A DNA stretch of 64,000 nucleotides, from positions 1 to 64,000 of the forward strand of contig NZ_FNRO01000015.1 in the NCBI RefSeq assembly GCF_900107745.1, read 5' to 3'. The position numbers and the translations under genes are program-made. The DNA is from Variovorax sp. YR216. Lineage in GTDB: Bacteria; Pseudomonadota; Gammaproteobacteria; Burkholderiales; Burkholderiaceae_C. The notes below the pieces were generated by a model. The model did no database searches, was not told the DNA's origin, and was given only the letters and a program-made list of their open reading frames with translations. This document shows, piece after piece, positions 40,405 through 48,490 of this stretch (position 1 is the first letter of the stretch; every line of letters starts with the position of its first letter).

Positions 40405-41290
40405 CCGGCCCCTGCATCGCGCGGGGCAGCCGCATCAACGCCTGCCCCATGCGGATGCGCACGCCGGACTCGATGCCCTCGGCCAGCGCGAAGCCCAGGG
40501 GCGCGAAGACGATGATGGTCGAGCCGTGCTCGAACCAGCCCATCTCCTGGCCCTTGCGGTAGGGCGCGTCGCACTCCACGCGCGTCGGGCCGCGCCAGCC
40601 CAGGTTCAGCAACGCATCGAGGCAATGCAGGCGCAGGCTCGCGACCAGGATCGCGGCCACCGGCACCAGCGCGATGCGGTGCCCGCCTGCGTGCAGGCGC
40701 GCATGCAGCACAGCGCGCACGTTGCGGCAGAACAGGCGCTCCACGCGCTTGAGCGCGATCGGGTTCACGTTCCAGGTGTCGCCCGACATGTAGTTCACCC
40801 GCTCCACCGTGCAGTCGTGGGGCGCATGGAAGCGGTGGTACATGCTCGACGTCAGCCGCAGCGTGACAAAGCTGCCGTCGCGAAACGGTTCGGCCGAGCA
40901 CCCATCGCCGAACAGGTCGACGATCGAGTACGGAAAGCCCTTGGCCTGGAAGACCTCGATCCCGTTCACCGGGCCGCAGGCGCCGACGATGGCATCGCAG
41001 GGACTCGCGAGCACATCGTCGCGCGCATCGACGACGCGCGCGCCCTCCTTCAGTTCGCGCGTGAAGCAGTCGTGCATGCTGTCGAATCGCGTCTTCTTCG
41101 CCTCGCCGAGGTCGAGCTCGGTGAACAGGCGCCACACGCCGATCGAGAGATCGCGCACCAGCGGGTTGCGGATCTTGCTGAACCAGCCCATGAAGCGGGT
41201 CAGCGCGATGCGGGGCACCCGGTTGGTGAGAAGGAAGTTGACGTCTTCCTGCTGCAACAGGGCATCACGTGTTTGTCGAAGTGTTTTCAT
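40358..41290 (-). CDS. psd: Phosphatidylserine decarboxylase
   Basis: A 310-residue proenzyme that makes phosphatidylethanolamine from phosphatidylserine at the inner membrane. The self-cleavage site is in EHGSTIIVF: Gly256-Ser257, the Ser becoming the pyruvoyl group. SPCDAIVGA near residue 98 and MYHRFHAPHD near 152-159 supply the Asp and His of the protease-like triad. The usual motif is LGST, and here the Leu is replaced by His. The N-terminal part FMGWFSKIRNPLVRDLSIGV is the amphipathic membrane-binding helix. It is divergent from a class III aminotransferase and may be a second psd in the genome. It converges on the Bug gene with a 47-base overlap. Confidence 0.92.
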   Translation of the reverse strand: MKTLRQTRDALLQQEDVNFLLTNRVPRIALTRFMGWFSKIRNPLVRDLSIGVWRLFTELDLGEAKKTRFDSMHDCFTRELKEGARVVDARDDVLASPCDAIVGACGPVNGIEVFQAKGFPYSIVDLFGDGCSAEPFRDGSFVTLRLTSSMYHRFHAPHDCTVERVNYMSGDTWNVNPIALKRVERLFCRNVRAVLHARLHAGGHRIALVPVAAILVASLRLHCLDALLNLGWRGPTRVECDAPYRKGQEMGWFEHGSTIIVFAPLGFALAEGIESGVRIRMGQALMRLPRAMQGPVSPASRPTASPASGA

Positions 41291-41351
41291 GAGCGCGTCA
41301 AGAAGCTGAGATAGACCGTGGGTGTTCGCCGTTCATTGCAATAAAGAGTTC

Positions 41352-43007
41352 ATGAGCCAGACCTTCCTCCTCTCTTCCGTCGCGCTTGCCGCGCTCGCCG
41401 TTTCCGCGGTTCCGGCCTGGCGCCGCCTCGAGTTGTCGCGCGCCAAGCATCCTTCGCTGACCGGCCATTCGCGCATGGCCAAGCGGGTCGCGGCGCAGCT
41501 TCCGGGCTACGCCTACGACGACCAGCGCTTCTACGATTCCGACGGCGCGCCGGTCGACGTGGTGGCGCGGCGCCGGGCCGGCTTCGAAGCGCTGTCGCGG
41601 CTCCTGAAGACGCGCCATGCGCAGTCGATCGCGGCCACGCGCGCGGCACGCGCTTCGGTGTCCGACCTGCAGTTCACCAGCAGCTACCGCGTGCCCTTCC
41701 AGTACAGCCCGCATGTGCGCGAGCACCTGCCGGTGGGCGCCTTCATGCAGGCCGCGAGCGGCGTCATGGTGCAGGACCTCGACGGCCAGGATTTCTACGA
41801 CCTCACCGGCTCGTACGGCGTCAACCTGCTGGGCGTGGACGTCTACAAGGAATGCATCGCCGAGGGCAGCCGGATCGCCGAGCCGCTCGGGCCGGTGCTC
41901 GGCGCCTACCACCCCTGCGTGCTGGAGAACGTGCACCGGCTGCGCGAGATCTCCGGGCAGGACGAGGTGTCGTTCCACATGTCCGGCACCGAGGCCGTGA
42001 TGCAGGCGGTGCGGCTGGCGCGCTACCACACGCGGCGCACGCATCTCGTGCGCTTTTGCGGCGCTTACCACGGCTGGTGGGAGGATGTGCAGCCGGGCGT
42101 CGGCAACCCGCTGCAGCCGCACGAGACCTACACCCTGCGCGAGATGGACAAGCGCACCTTGCGCGTGCTGCGCAAGCGCCGGGACATCGCCTGCGTGCTG
42201 GTCAATCCGCTGCAGGCGCTGCATCCCAACAGTGGCGCGCCGGGCGATTCCTCGCTGGTGGACAGCAGCCGGCGCGCGGGCTTCGATCGCGTCGCGTACA
42301 CCGAATGGCTGCAGGCGCTTCGCAAGGTCTGCACCGAGCGTGGCATCGTGCTGATCCTCGACGAGATCTTCGTCGGCTTCCGCCTCGCGCCCGGCGGGGC
42401 ACAGGAATACTTCGGGGTGAAGGCCGACATGGTCACCTACGGCAAGACGCTCGGCGGCGGACTGCCGATCGGCGTGGTGTGCGGCCGCGCCGACCTGATG
42501 AAGCGCTACCGCGAGGAGCGCCCGGCCGACATCTGCTTTGCGCGCGGCACCTTCAACGCCCACCCCTACGTGATGGGCGCGATGAATGCCTTCCTGAAGC
42601 GCATCGAGGCACCGGAGGTGAAAGCGCTCTACGACGACCTCGACGAGCGATGGAATCGCCGAGCACGTGATCTCAACGAAAGGCTCGCGCAGGCCGGCCT
42701 GCCGGTGCGCGTGGCCAACCTGTCGTCGATCTGGACCGTGCTCTATACCTCGCCCGGCCGCTACAACTGGCTGCTGCAGTACTACCTGCGCGCACAGCGG
42801 CTGGCGCTGAGCTGGGTGGGCAGCGGCCGGCTGATCTTCAGCCTCAACTACACCGACGCAGATTTCGAGCAGGTGGCCGTCCGCTTCGTGGCGGCAGCCC
42901 GGCAGATGCAGGAGGACGGCTGGTGGTGGCACGATGCCGCGCTGACCAACAAGGCGATCAAGCGCGGCATCCTGCGCGAGATGCTCGCGCAGCGATTCGG
43001 AATCTGA
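41352..43007 (+). CDS. Membrane-anchored class III aminotransferase
   Basis: A 551-residue PLP enzyme of the class III (glutamate-1-semialdehyde aminomutase-like) group with a hydrophobic N-terminus (TFLLSSVALAALAVSAVPAW) that should anchor it to the membrane. PLP motifs in order: SFHMSGTEAVMQAVRLARYH, CGAYHGWWEDV, ILDEIFVGFRLAPGG, and MVTYGKTLGGGLPIG with the PLP-binding Lys365. About 90 residues precede the catalytic domain, longer than in soluble relatives. ATG 41352 is used; an ATG ten codons upstream is possible. Neighbours encode a phosphatidylserine decarboxylase, an Mpo1-like protein, a glycosyltransferase and LplT, so a lipid-linked amino or keto substrate is conceivable. The substrate is unknown. 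Confidence 0.88.
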   Translation: MSQTFLLSSVALAALAVSAVPAWRRLELSRAKHPSLTGHSRMAKRVAAQLPGYAYDDQRFYDSDGAPVDVVARRRAGFEALSRLLKTRHAQSIAATRAARASVSDLQFTSSYRVPFQYSPHVREHLPVGAFMQAASGVMVQDLDGQDFYDLTGSYGVNLLGVDVYKECIAEGSRIAEPLGPVLGAYHPCVLENVHRLREISGQDEVSFHMSGTEAVMQAVRLARYHTRRTHLVRFCGAYHGWWEDVQPGVGNPLQPHETYTLREMDKRTLRVLRKRRDIACVLVNPLQALHPNSGAPGDSSLVDSSRRAGFDRVAYTEWLQALRKVCTERGIVLILDEIFVGFRLAPGGAQEYFGVKADMVTYGKTLGGGLPIGVVCGRADLMKRYREERPADICFARGTFNAHPYVMGAMNAFLKRIEAPEVKALYDDLDERWNRRARDLNERLAQAGLPVRVANLSSIWTVLYTSPGRYNWLLQYYLRAQRLALSWVGSGRLIFSLNYTDADFEQVAVRFVAAARQMQEDGWWWHDAALTNKAIKRGILREMLAQRFGI

Positions 43008-43013
43008 TCGCAC

Positions 43014-43625
43014 TCAGGCGCGGTGCTCGGCCCCGTGCGCGGGGTCGATCAGCTCGCCGCGCAGCAGGTAGAGGGGCGCGCGGTGGTAGAGCTTGATGTC
43101 ATGGAACGGGTCGGTGAGGATCTTCGTCATCCACACCAGCCCGGTCTTCACGTCCTTCAGCAGGAAGAGGTGCACGGTGCGGAACAGCAGGCCGCCCACG
43201 CCCAGCACCAGCCACGCGAGGCCGACCTGGCGCACGTAGCCTTCGAGGCCGGTGGTCGGGTCCATGAGGCCGAACAGCGTGCGGTCCCACCACAGCACGA
43301 CGGGCACCGCGGCCCATAGCGCCATCAGCACCACCTTGCGACGCAGGTTGTAGCCGACCTTGATCTCTTCCTTGTAGTCGTGCGTGGCGCGGTTCACCTC
43401 ATCGTAGCCCTTGGGCTCGAAGAAGAAGTGGCCCGCCTGGCGGCTGGTCATCGACACGCCCCAGCCGAGCAGCGCGGCGATCACCGGGTCGATGAACAGC
43501 AGCACGTAGGCGATCACGAAGCTGATCGCGCTGACAAGATGCAGCGACTGGTTGATGCGGCTGTGGTGGTAGTAGCGATGATCGTCCCAGCGCTGGATCT
43601 GAAGGTTGCGCAAGAAGTCGTTCAC
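43014..43625 (-). CDS. Mpo1-like (DUF962-like) membrane protein
   Basis: A 203-residue membrane protein with four hydrophobic segments. The stretch YYHHSRINQSLHLVSAISFV at residues about 20-40, with clustered His, and SRQAGHFFFEPKGYDE near 65 resemble the Mpo1/DUF962 family, whose yeast member is an iron-dependent dioxygenase of 2-hydroxy fatty acids. Three His residues that could bind iron are conserved in place. GTG 43623-43625 is preferred because AGGAG lies five bases upstream. Whether it oxidises lipids here is unproven. It converges on the aminotransferase gene with six bases between and is divergent from the glycosyltransferase gene. Confidence 0.6.
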   Translation of the reverse strand: MNDFLRNLQIQRWDDHRYYHHSRINQSLHLVSAISFVIAYVLLFIDPVIAALLGWGVSMTSRQAGHFFFEPKGYDEVNRATHDYKEEIKVGYNLRRKVVLMALWAAVPVVLWWDRTLFGLMDPTTGLEGYVRQVGLAWLVLGVGGLLFRTVHLFLLKDVKTGLVWMTKILTDPFHDIKLYHRAPLYLLRGELIDPAHGAEHRA

Positions 43626-43763
43626 GGGCTCTCCTGGTGGTGGATTGGAACGGCGCCGCAACTGCGCAGCGCGTGACGGCATCGTGACGGGCGTGCGTGA
43701 ATTCTTGGTGACGACGTGCCGACCGTCATCGCCCTGTCGCCAACGGCCGCCAGCATCCGCGAC

Positions 43764-45008
43764 ATGAGTTCATCGCTGGGTCCGATCGTCGTCGAGCACA
43801 TGCCGCCCGCCCGGCGCTCGATGCGCATCGCGGTGGTCACCGAGACCTACCCGCCCGAAGTCAACGGCGTGGCCCTCACGCTGCAGCGGGTGGTGGAGGG
43901 GCTGCGCGCGCTGCAGCACGACATCCAGCTCGTCCGCCCGCGCCAGACGGACGGCGATCTCGCCCGGCGCCTGGACCGGCTCGACGAGGTGCTCGTGCGC
44001 GGCGTGCCGATCCCGCGCTATCCCGAAATGAAGATGGGCATGCCCGCCAACAAGGCGCTGGTGCAGCTCTGGAGCCGCCAGCGGCCGGACCTGGTCTACA
44101 TCGCGACCGAAGGGCCACTGGGCTGGTCGGCGCTGCAGATCGCGCGCAAGCTCAAGCTGCCGGTGTGCTCGGACTTCCGCACCAACTTCCACGTCTACAG
44201 CAGGCACTACGGCATCGGGTGGCTCTATCGGCCGATCATGAGCTACCTGCGCAAGTTCCATAACCGCACCGCCTTCACCATGGTGCCCAGCGAAAGCCTG
44301 CGCCAGCAGTTGCGCGGCCACGGTTTCGAGCGCCTGATGCTGGTCACGCGCGGGGTCGACACCGGGCAGTTCACGCCCGCGCGGCGCAGCGAGGCGCTGC
44401 GCGCGCAATGGGGCGTCGCCCCCGACACGCCGGTGACGCTGTACGTGGGACGCCTGGCCACCGAAAAGAACCTCGACGCGCTGGCCAACGCCTTCCGCGC
44501 CATGCAGGCGCAGGACGCAGCCACGCGCCTCGTGGTGGTCGGCGAAGGCCCTGCCGCGCCGCAACTCGCCGCCGCGGTGCCGGATGCGATCTTCGCGGGC
44601 ACGCGCCGTGGCGAGGACCTCGGCGCGCACTACGCCTCCAGCGACCTGTTCGTCTTCCCGAGCATGACGGAGACCTTCGGCAACGTGACGCTCGAGGCCA
44701 TGGCCAGCGGCCTCGCGGTGCTGGCCTACGACCATGCGAGCGCGGGCCAGATGATCCGAAGCGGCACCAACGGCCTGCTCGCGCCGCTCGGCGACGAGCA
44801 GACCTTCGTCCGGCTGGCGCGCGAGCTGGTGGCCGGCGGGCGCGATGCCGCGCGGCAGATGGGCCTGCGTGCGCGCCAGAGCGCAGGCGAAGCCGGCTGG
44901 GACCGCATCGTCGCGCAGGTGGAGGAAGTGCTGTACGCCACCATCGCCGCAGGCGAGACGCCGCACGTGGCCGATGCGCGCGGCCGCACCATTGCCGGCG
45001 CCGCCTGA
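43764..45008 (+). CDS. GT4-family glycosyltransferase
   Basis: A GT-B-fold glycosyltransferase of about 414 residues. The donor-side loop begins with RIAVVTETYPPEVNGVALTL near residue 20, a typical opening of the MgtA/DgpA-like lipid glycosyltransferase group. The C-terminal domain has TLYVGRLATEKNLDALANAF and FVFPSMTETFGNVTLEAMAS with the E-x7-E nucleotide-sugar motif. No membrane span is seen, but basic helices near 125-160 (YRPIMSYLRKFHNRTAF) could bind membranes. The start is uncertain: GTG 43716 and several internal ATGs are in frame. Neighbouring lipid genes suggest a glycolipid product, which is an inference. Confidence 0.88.
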   Translation: MSSSLGPIVVEHMPPARRSMRIAVVTETYPPEVNGVALTLQRVVEGLRALQHDIQLVRPRQTDGDLARRLDRLDEVLVRGVPIPRYPEMKMGMPANKALVQLWSRQRPDLVYIATEGPLGWSALQIARKLKLPVCSDFRTNFHVYSRHYGIGWLYRPIMSYLRKFHNRTAFTMVPSESLRQQLRGHGFERLMLVTRGVDTGQFTPARRSEALRAQWGVAPDTPVTLYVGRLATEKNLDALANAFRAMQAQDAATRLVVVGEGPAAPQLAAAVPDAIFAGTRRGEDLGAHYASSDLFVFPSMTETFGNVTLEAMASGLAVLAYDHASAGQMIRSGTNGLLAPLGDEQTFVRLARELVAGGRDAARQMGLRARQSAGEAGWDRIVAQVEEVLYATIAAGETPHVADARGRTIAGAA

Positions 45009-45029
45009 AGCAACAAGGGCGGGACGCGG

Positions 45030-46301
45030 TCAGCGCAAGGACGTGAACTGGCTGTCGGCGCTCGGGCCGATCCGGCGTTCGGTGCCATGCTCGCGCCAGA
45101 TCAGCAGCGCGATCACCGCGGCCACCAGCAACCCGAGGAGCCACATCAGCGGCACGATCGGCACATCGATCGCGATCAGGGCCGCATAGCCGGCCAGCAT
45201 CATCAGGACGTTGAGGTTCTCGTTGAAGCCCTGCACCGCGATCGAGCGCCCGGCGCTCAGCAGGTTGTAGCCGCGGTGCTGGAGCAGCGCGTTGAGCGGC
45301 ACCACCAGGATGCCGCCCACCGCGCCAACGACCACCAGCAGCAGCACCGCCAGCCACAGCGCGTCGGTGGAAGCCACCAGCGGCATGCACAGGCCGAGCA
45401 GCACGCCGGCAGGCAGCACCCGCTTGGCGCGGCCCAGCGCCACATGGCGCCCCGCCAGCCCGGCGCCCGCGATCACGCCGACAGCCACCGCCACCTGCAG
45501 GTAGGCGGCGCGCTCCAGCGTGAGGCCGAGGACTTCGGTGGCCCATTTGAGAACCGCGAACTGCAACGTGGCCCCCACGCCCCAGAAGATGCTGGTCACG
45601 GCGAGCGAGAGCCCGCCATCGCGATCACCCCACAGCGTGCGGTTCGCGACGCGGAATTCGCGTATCAGCACCAGCAGGTGCAGGCGTGTCGGCGGGGCAT
45701 AGCGCGCACCGCTGTCGGGCACGCCCGCATTCATCAGTGCGGCGACCCCGTACGCGGCCAGCAGCACGGCCATCGACAGTTGCAGGCTGCTGTCGGCCCA
45801 CGACCCGAGCCAGTCACGCATCGCGAGGCTGGCCGACGAGCCCCGCAGCACATCGGCCACCAGCAGGCCGCCCAGCACCGTGCCCAGCAGCGCTGCGCAG
45901 ACCACAGAGACCTCGATCCATCCATTGGCCGCGACCAGGCGGCGCGGGCCCACCATCTCGGTGACCAGCCCGTACTTGGCCGGCGCGTACGCGGCGGCGC
46001 CGAAGCCCACCACCGCGAAGGCCACGAGGGGATTGACGCCGGCGATGAGCAAGATGACACCGGCCAGCTTGACCCCGTTCATCGCGGTCATCAACCGGGC
46101 CTTGGGCATCGCGTCGGCCAGCGGCCCGATCATGGGCGCGAGCACCACATAGGACAGCGTGAACGCAAACTTGAGCAGCGGCGCCCACCACAACGGCGAG
46201 GCGCGCTCCTGCAGCAGTGCGATGGCGACGATCAGCAGCGCGTTGTCCGCCAGCGAAGAAATCGCCTGGCCGGCGATCAGCAAGTAGAAGCCCCGCGGCA
46301 T
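45030..46301 (-). CDS. lplT: Lysophospholipid transporter LplT
   Basis: A 423-residue MFS protein that flips lysophospholipids across the inner membrane for re-acylation. It opens with FYLLIAGQAISSLADNALLI, the LplT signature, followed by YVVLAPMIGPLADAMPKARL and NGVKLAGVILLIAGVNPLVA. Twelve helices are visible, and the YAPAKYGLVTEMV segment is highly typical of LplT. Length fits the family. No aas acyltransferase gene is adjacent. It converges on the glycosyltransferase gene with 21 bases between. The presence of LplT strengthens the view that this region concerns membrane lipids. Confidence 0.93.
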   Translation of the reverse strand: MPRGFYLLIAGQAISSLADNALLIVAIALLQERASPLWWAPLLKFAFTLSYVVLAPMIGPLADAMPKARLMTAMNGVKLAGVILLIAGVNPLVAFAVVGFGAAAYAPAKYGLVTEMVGPRRLVAANGWIEVSVVCAALLGTVLGGLLVADVLRGSSASLAMRDWLGSWADSSLQLSMAVLLAAYGVAALMNAGVPDSGARYAPPTRLHLLVLIREFRVANRTLWGDRDGGLSLAVTSIFWGVGATLQFAVLKWATEVLGLTLERAAYLQVAVAVGVIAGAGLAGRHVALGRAKRVLPAGVLLGLCMPLVASTDALWLAVLLLVVVGAVGGILVVPLNALLQHRGYNLLSAGRSIAVQGFNENLNVLMMLAGYAALIAIDVPIVPLMWLLGLLVAAVIALLIWREHGTERRIGPSADSQFTSLR

Positions 46302-46386
46302 TCAGCGTGTGCGGCAGCGCGCGATGTCTTGATCCATGGGCGCCGATGGTCGCCGCGCGCGATGACGCCTGCGTGAAGCCCGGCTC

Positions 46387-47016
46387 CTACTGCGTTTCCT
46401 TGAGCACCGTCCAGCCGGACTCGATGTGCTTGCGCATCGACAGCACGGCCGCCGACGCGTCGCCGCTGGCGAGCGCATCGAGGATCTCGTCGTGCTCCTT
46501 CGCCGCGTCAGCCCCGCGCCCCTCGGCGGCATTGATCAGGTCGAAGGGATAGCGCGCCCACAGGATCTGCACGAAATGCAGCGTCTGCGGCATGGCCGCG
46601 ATGTCGTACATGCGGCGGTGGAAGCGGTAGTTGACACCGCGGGCGATGGCACGGTTGCCGGTCTCGAAGGCCTTGGCGAACTCATCCGCCAGCGTGCGCA
46701 GCTCGGCGAGGTCCTCGGAGGTGGCGCGCTCGGCCGCACCGCGGACCAGTTGCGCTTCGAGCATCAGGCGCAGGCTCAGGATTTCGCCGGACGCCGACGC
46801 GTCGAAAGGCACCACCCGCGCGCCGCGATACGAATCGCCGCTGACGTAGCCCTCGGCCTCCAGCAGCTTGAGCGCCTCGCGCACGGGCGTGATGCTCAGG
46901 TTGAGCTGCTCGGCGATCTCGGCCTGCTTGAGGCGCGAGCCGCGCTGGTAGACCCCGGAAATGATCCTTTCCCGGAGGTAGTCCGCGACCTGTTCTTCTT
47001 TGGTTCTGTATTCCAT
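46387..47016 (-). CDS. GntR-family regulator (FCD type) at the distal end of the catabolic island
   Basis: A 209-residue GntR regulator. The winged helix covers about residues 5-72 (ADYLRERIISGVYQRGSRLK and AEIAEQLNLSITPVREALKL). The FCD ligand domain spans about 80-205, with RLMLEAQLVRGAAERA, NYRFHRRMYDIAA and KEHDEILDALASGD carrying the usual metal-binding Asp/His. ATG 47014-47016 is used; a GTG four codons earlier is in frame. It is the last gene of the long leftward run and probably controls it through the AGAATGCATTCT palindromes at 61391-61489. That target is an inference from synteny and site type. Confidence 0.9.
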   Translation of the reverse strand: MEYRTKEEQVADYLRERIISGVYQRGSRLKQAEIAEQLNLSITPVREALKLLEAEGYVSGDSYRGARVVPFDASASGEILSLRLMLEAQLVRGAAERATSEDLAELRTLADEFAKAFETGNRAIARGVNYRFHRRMYDIAAMPQTLHFVQILWARYPFDLINAAEGRGADAAKEHDEILDALASGDASAAVLSMRKHIESGWTVLKETQ

Positions 47017-47046
47017 CTCGAGTCGCACGCCCTTGTGCGCACGATT

Positions 47047-47877
47047 CTAAGCGGCCGTCCGGAGCGCAAGTTCGGCCGCGATCCTGCGTGCGCGCTCGAC
47101 GACGGGCCGGTCGATCATCTTGCCGTCAAGCGCTGTCGCGGCGCCTGCGCTGGCTTCGAAGGCGGCCAGCACGCGCCCGGCCCAGGCGCGCTCTTCTTCC
47201 GTCGGCTCGAATGCCTGGTTCACCGCCGGAACCTGCGCGGGGTGAATGCACAGCTTGCCGCCGAAACCGAGCTGCCGCGATCGAAGCGCGTCCGCGCGCA
47301 TGCGGCCGGCATCGCTGAAATTCACGCTGACGCCGTCCACTGGCGCCGCGAGGCCCGCGAGGCGCGACTGCAGGACGATCTGCACGCGCACCGGCGTCAT
47401 CGCCTCGCCCTCGTCCGCGATGCCGCTGTCGATCCCGAAGTCCACGCTGCCGAAGGCGATGCGCGATAACCCGCGCACGGCGCACAGCGCCGGCAGGTCG
47501 AGGTAGCCGGCGACGGTCTCCACCAGCGCAACCACGGGCCGCCCGGGCAGTGCGGCCACGGTGTGCGCGAGCGATGGCCGGTCGGCCTTGGCCAGCATCG
47601 CGCCGGCATGCGAAAAGGGCTTCAGCATGTCGAGATCCGCCTCGTGCCACGCGGTGTCCGCTGCGTTGATGCGCACCAGCGCGCGACCGCCGCGCTTGAG
47701 CCAACCGGCGACCGCTTCGCGCGCCTCGGCCTTGGCTTCGGGCGCCACCGCGTCCTCGAGGTCCAGCACCACCTGGTGCGCGCCGCAGGCCGCGGCCTTG
47801 TCGAAGCGGTCTGGCCGGTGTCCCGGCACGAACAGGAGGCTGCGGGCGGCACGCGGCATGGTCGCTGCGCCCGTCAC
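47047..47877 (-). CDS. HpcH/HpaI aldolase/citrate lyase-family protein (CitE-like lyase)
   Basis: A 276-residue TIM-barrel lyase of the CitE group. RSLLFVPGHRPDRFDKAAAC opens the barrel, VVLDLEDAVAPEAK binds Mg2+ at the acidic pair, LVRINAADTAWHEADLDML and ALVETVAGYLDL follow, and RIAFGSVDFGIDSG and KLCIHPAQVPAVNQAF close the active site. CitE-like proteins cleave acyl-CoA thioesters of 3-hydroxy acids such as malyl-, citramalyl- or beta-methylmalyl-CoA. With two CoA transferases and two MaoC hydratases in the same run, such a CoA lyase step is plausible. The GTG start overlaps the previous stop (GTGA); ATG 47857-47859 is an alternative. Confidence 0.9.
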   Translation of the reverse strand: MTGAATMPRAARSLLFVPGHRPDRFDKAAACGAHQVVLDLEDAVAPEAKAEAREAVAGWLKRGGRALVRINAADTAWHEADLDMLKPFSHAGAMLAKADRPSLAHTVAALPGRPVVALVETVAGYLDLPALCAVRGLSRIAFGSVDFGIDSGIADEGEAMTPVRVQIVLQSRLAGLAAPVDGVSVNFSDAGRMRADALRSRQLGFGGKLCIHPAQVPAVNQAFEPTEEERAWAGRVLAAFEASAGAATALDGKMIDRPVVERARRIAAELALRTAA

Positions 47878-48455
47878 TCGAAGACCACGTCCTGCGAGCT
47901 GGTCAGCCGGCAGAAGCGCTTGAGCCCGGCGATGGACTGCTCGTGCTCCTCGGCCGACAGCGCGCAGCAGCAGTCCTCCAGCACGACCATCTCGTAGTCG
48001 CGATCATGTCCGTCGCGCACCGTGGCCTGCACCACCGCGTTGGTGGACATGCCCGAGCAATAGATCCGGCGGATGCCCTTGGCGCGCAGGATGGCTTCGA
48101 GGCTGGTGCTGTAGAACGGGCTCACGCGGTGCTTGACGATGTCGAAGTCGCCCGGCTGCATGCCCAGGTCGGGGTGGACCTCGGTGCCCCAGGTGCCGAG
48201 CTTGAAGATGCCGTTCTTGCGCGCGCCCGAGAAGATCGGCGACTCGGGCGGACATTCACGGTAGTCGGGCGAAAAGCCCACGCGCACGAAGCCGATGTGC
48301 AGGCCCGCCGCACGCGCCTTGCGCAGCGCCTCGCGCGTGTTCTCGATGATGCGGCGCCCGTTCACCTGTTCACCGTAGGCGGCCTTGCCGTTCGGGCCGT
48401 CGGCATGGACGAGGTCGTTCTCCATGTCGAGGACGAGGTAGATCGAATCTTTCAT
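47874..48455 (-). CDS. Isochorismatase-family protein lacking the catalytic cysteine
   Basis: A 193-residue member of the isochorismatase/cysteine hydrolase fold. Asp10 (YLVLDMENDLV) and Lys108 (DIVKHRVSPF) of the usual triad are present. At the nucleophile position the expected TNVCV is TNAVV, so the Cys is replaced by Val141, with no other Cys at that place. True isochorismatases also lack this Cys, so it may act through a different mechanism or be a binding protein. The rest (VQATVRDGHDRDYEMVVLED) fits the family. ATG 48453-48455 has AAGGAG six bases upstream. It is co-transcribed with a CitE-like lyase and two CoA transferases. Confidence 0.88.
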   Translation of the reverse strand: MKDSIYLVLDMENDLVHADGPNGKAAYGEQVNGRRIIENTREALRKARAAGLHIGFVRVGFSPDYRECPPESPIFSGARKNGIFKLGTWGTEVHPDLGMQPGDFDIVKHRVSPFYSTSLEAILRAKGIRRIYCSGMSTNAVVQATVRDGHDRDYEMVVLEDCCCALSAEEHEQSIAGLKRFCRLTSSQDVVFE

Positions 48456-48490
48456 TGAAACTCCTTCTAGTCATGCGAAGCGGCTGCCGG

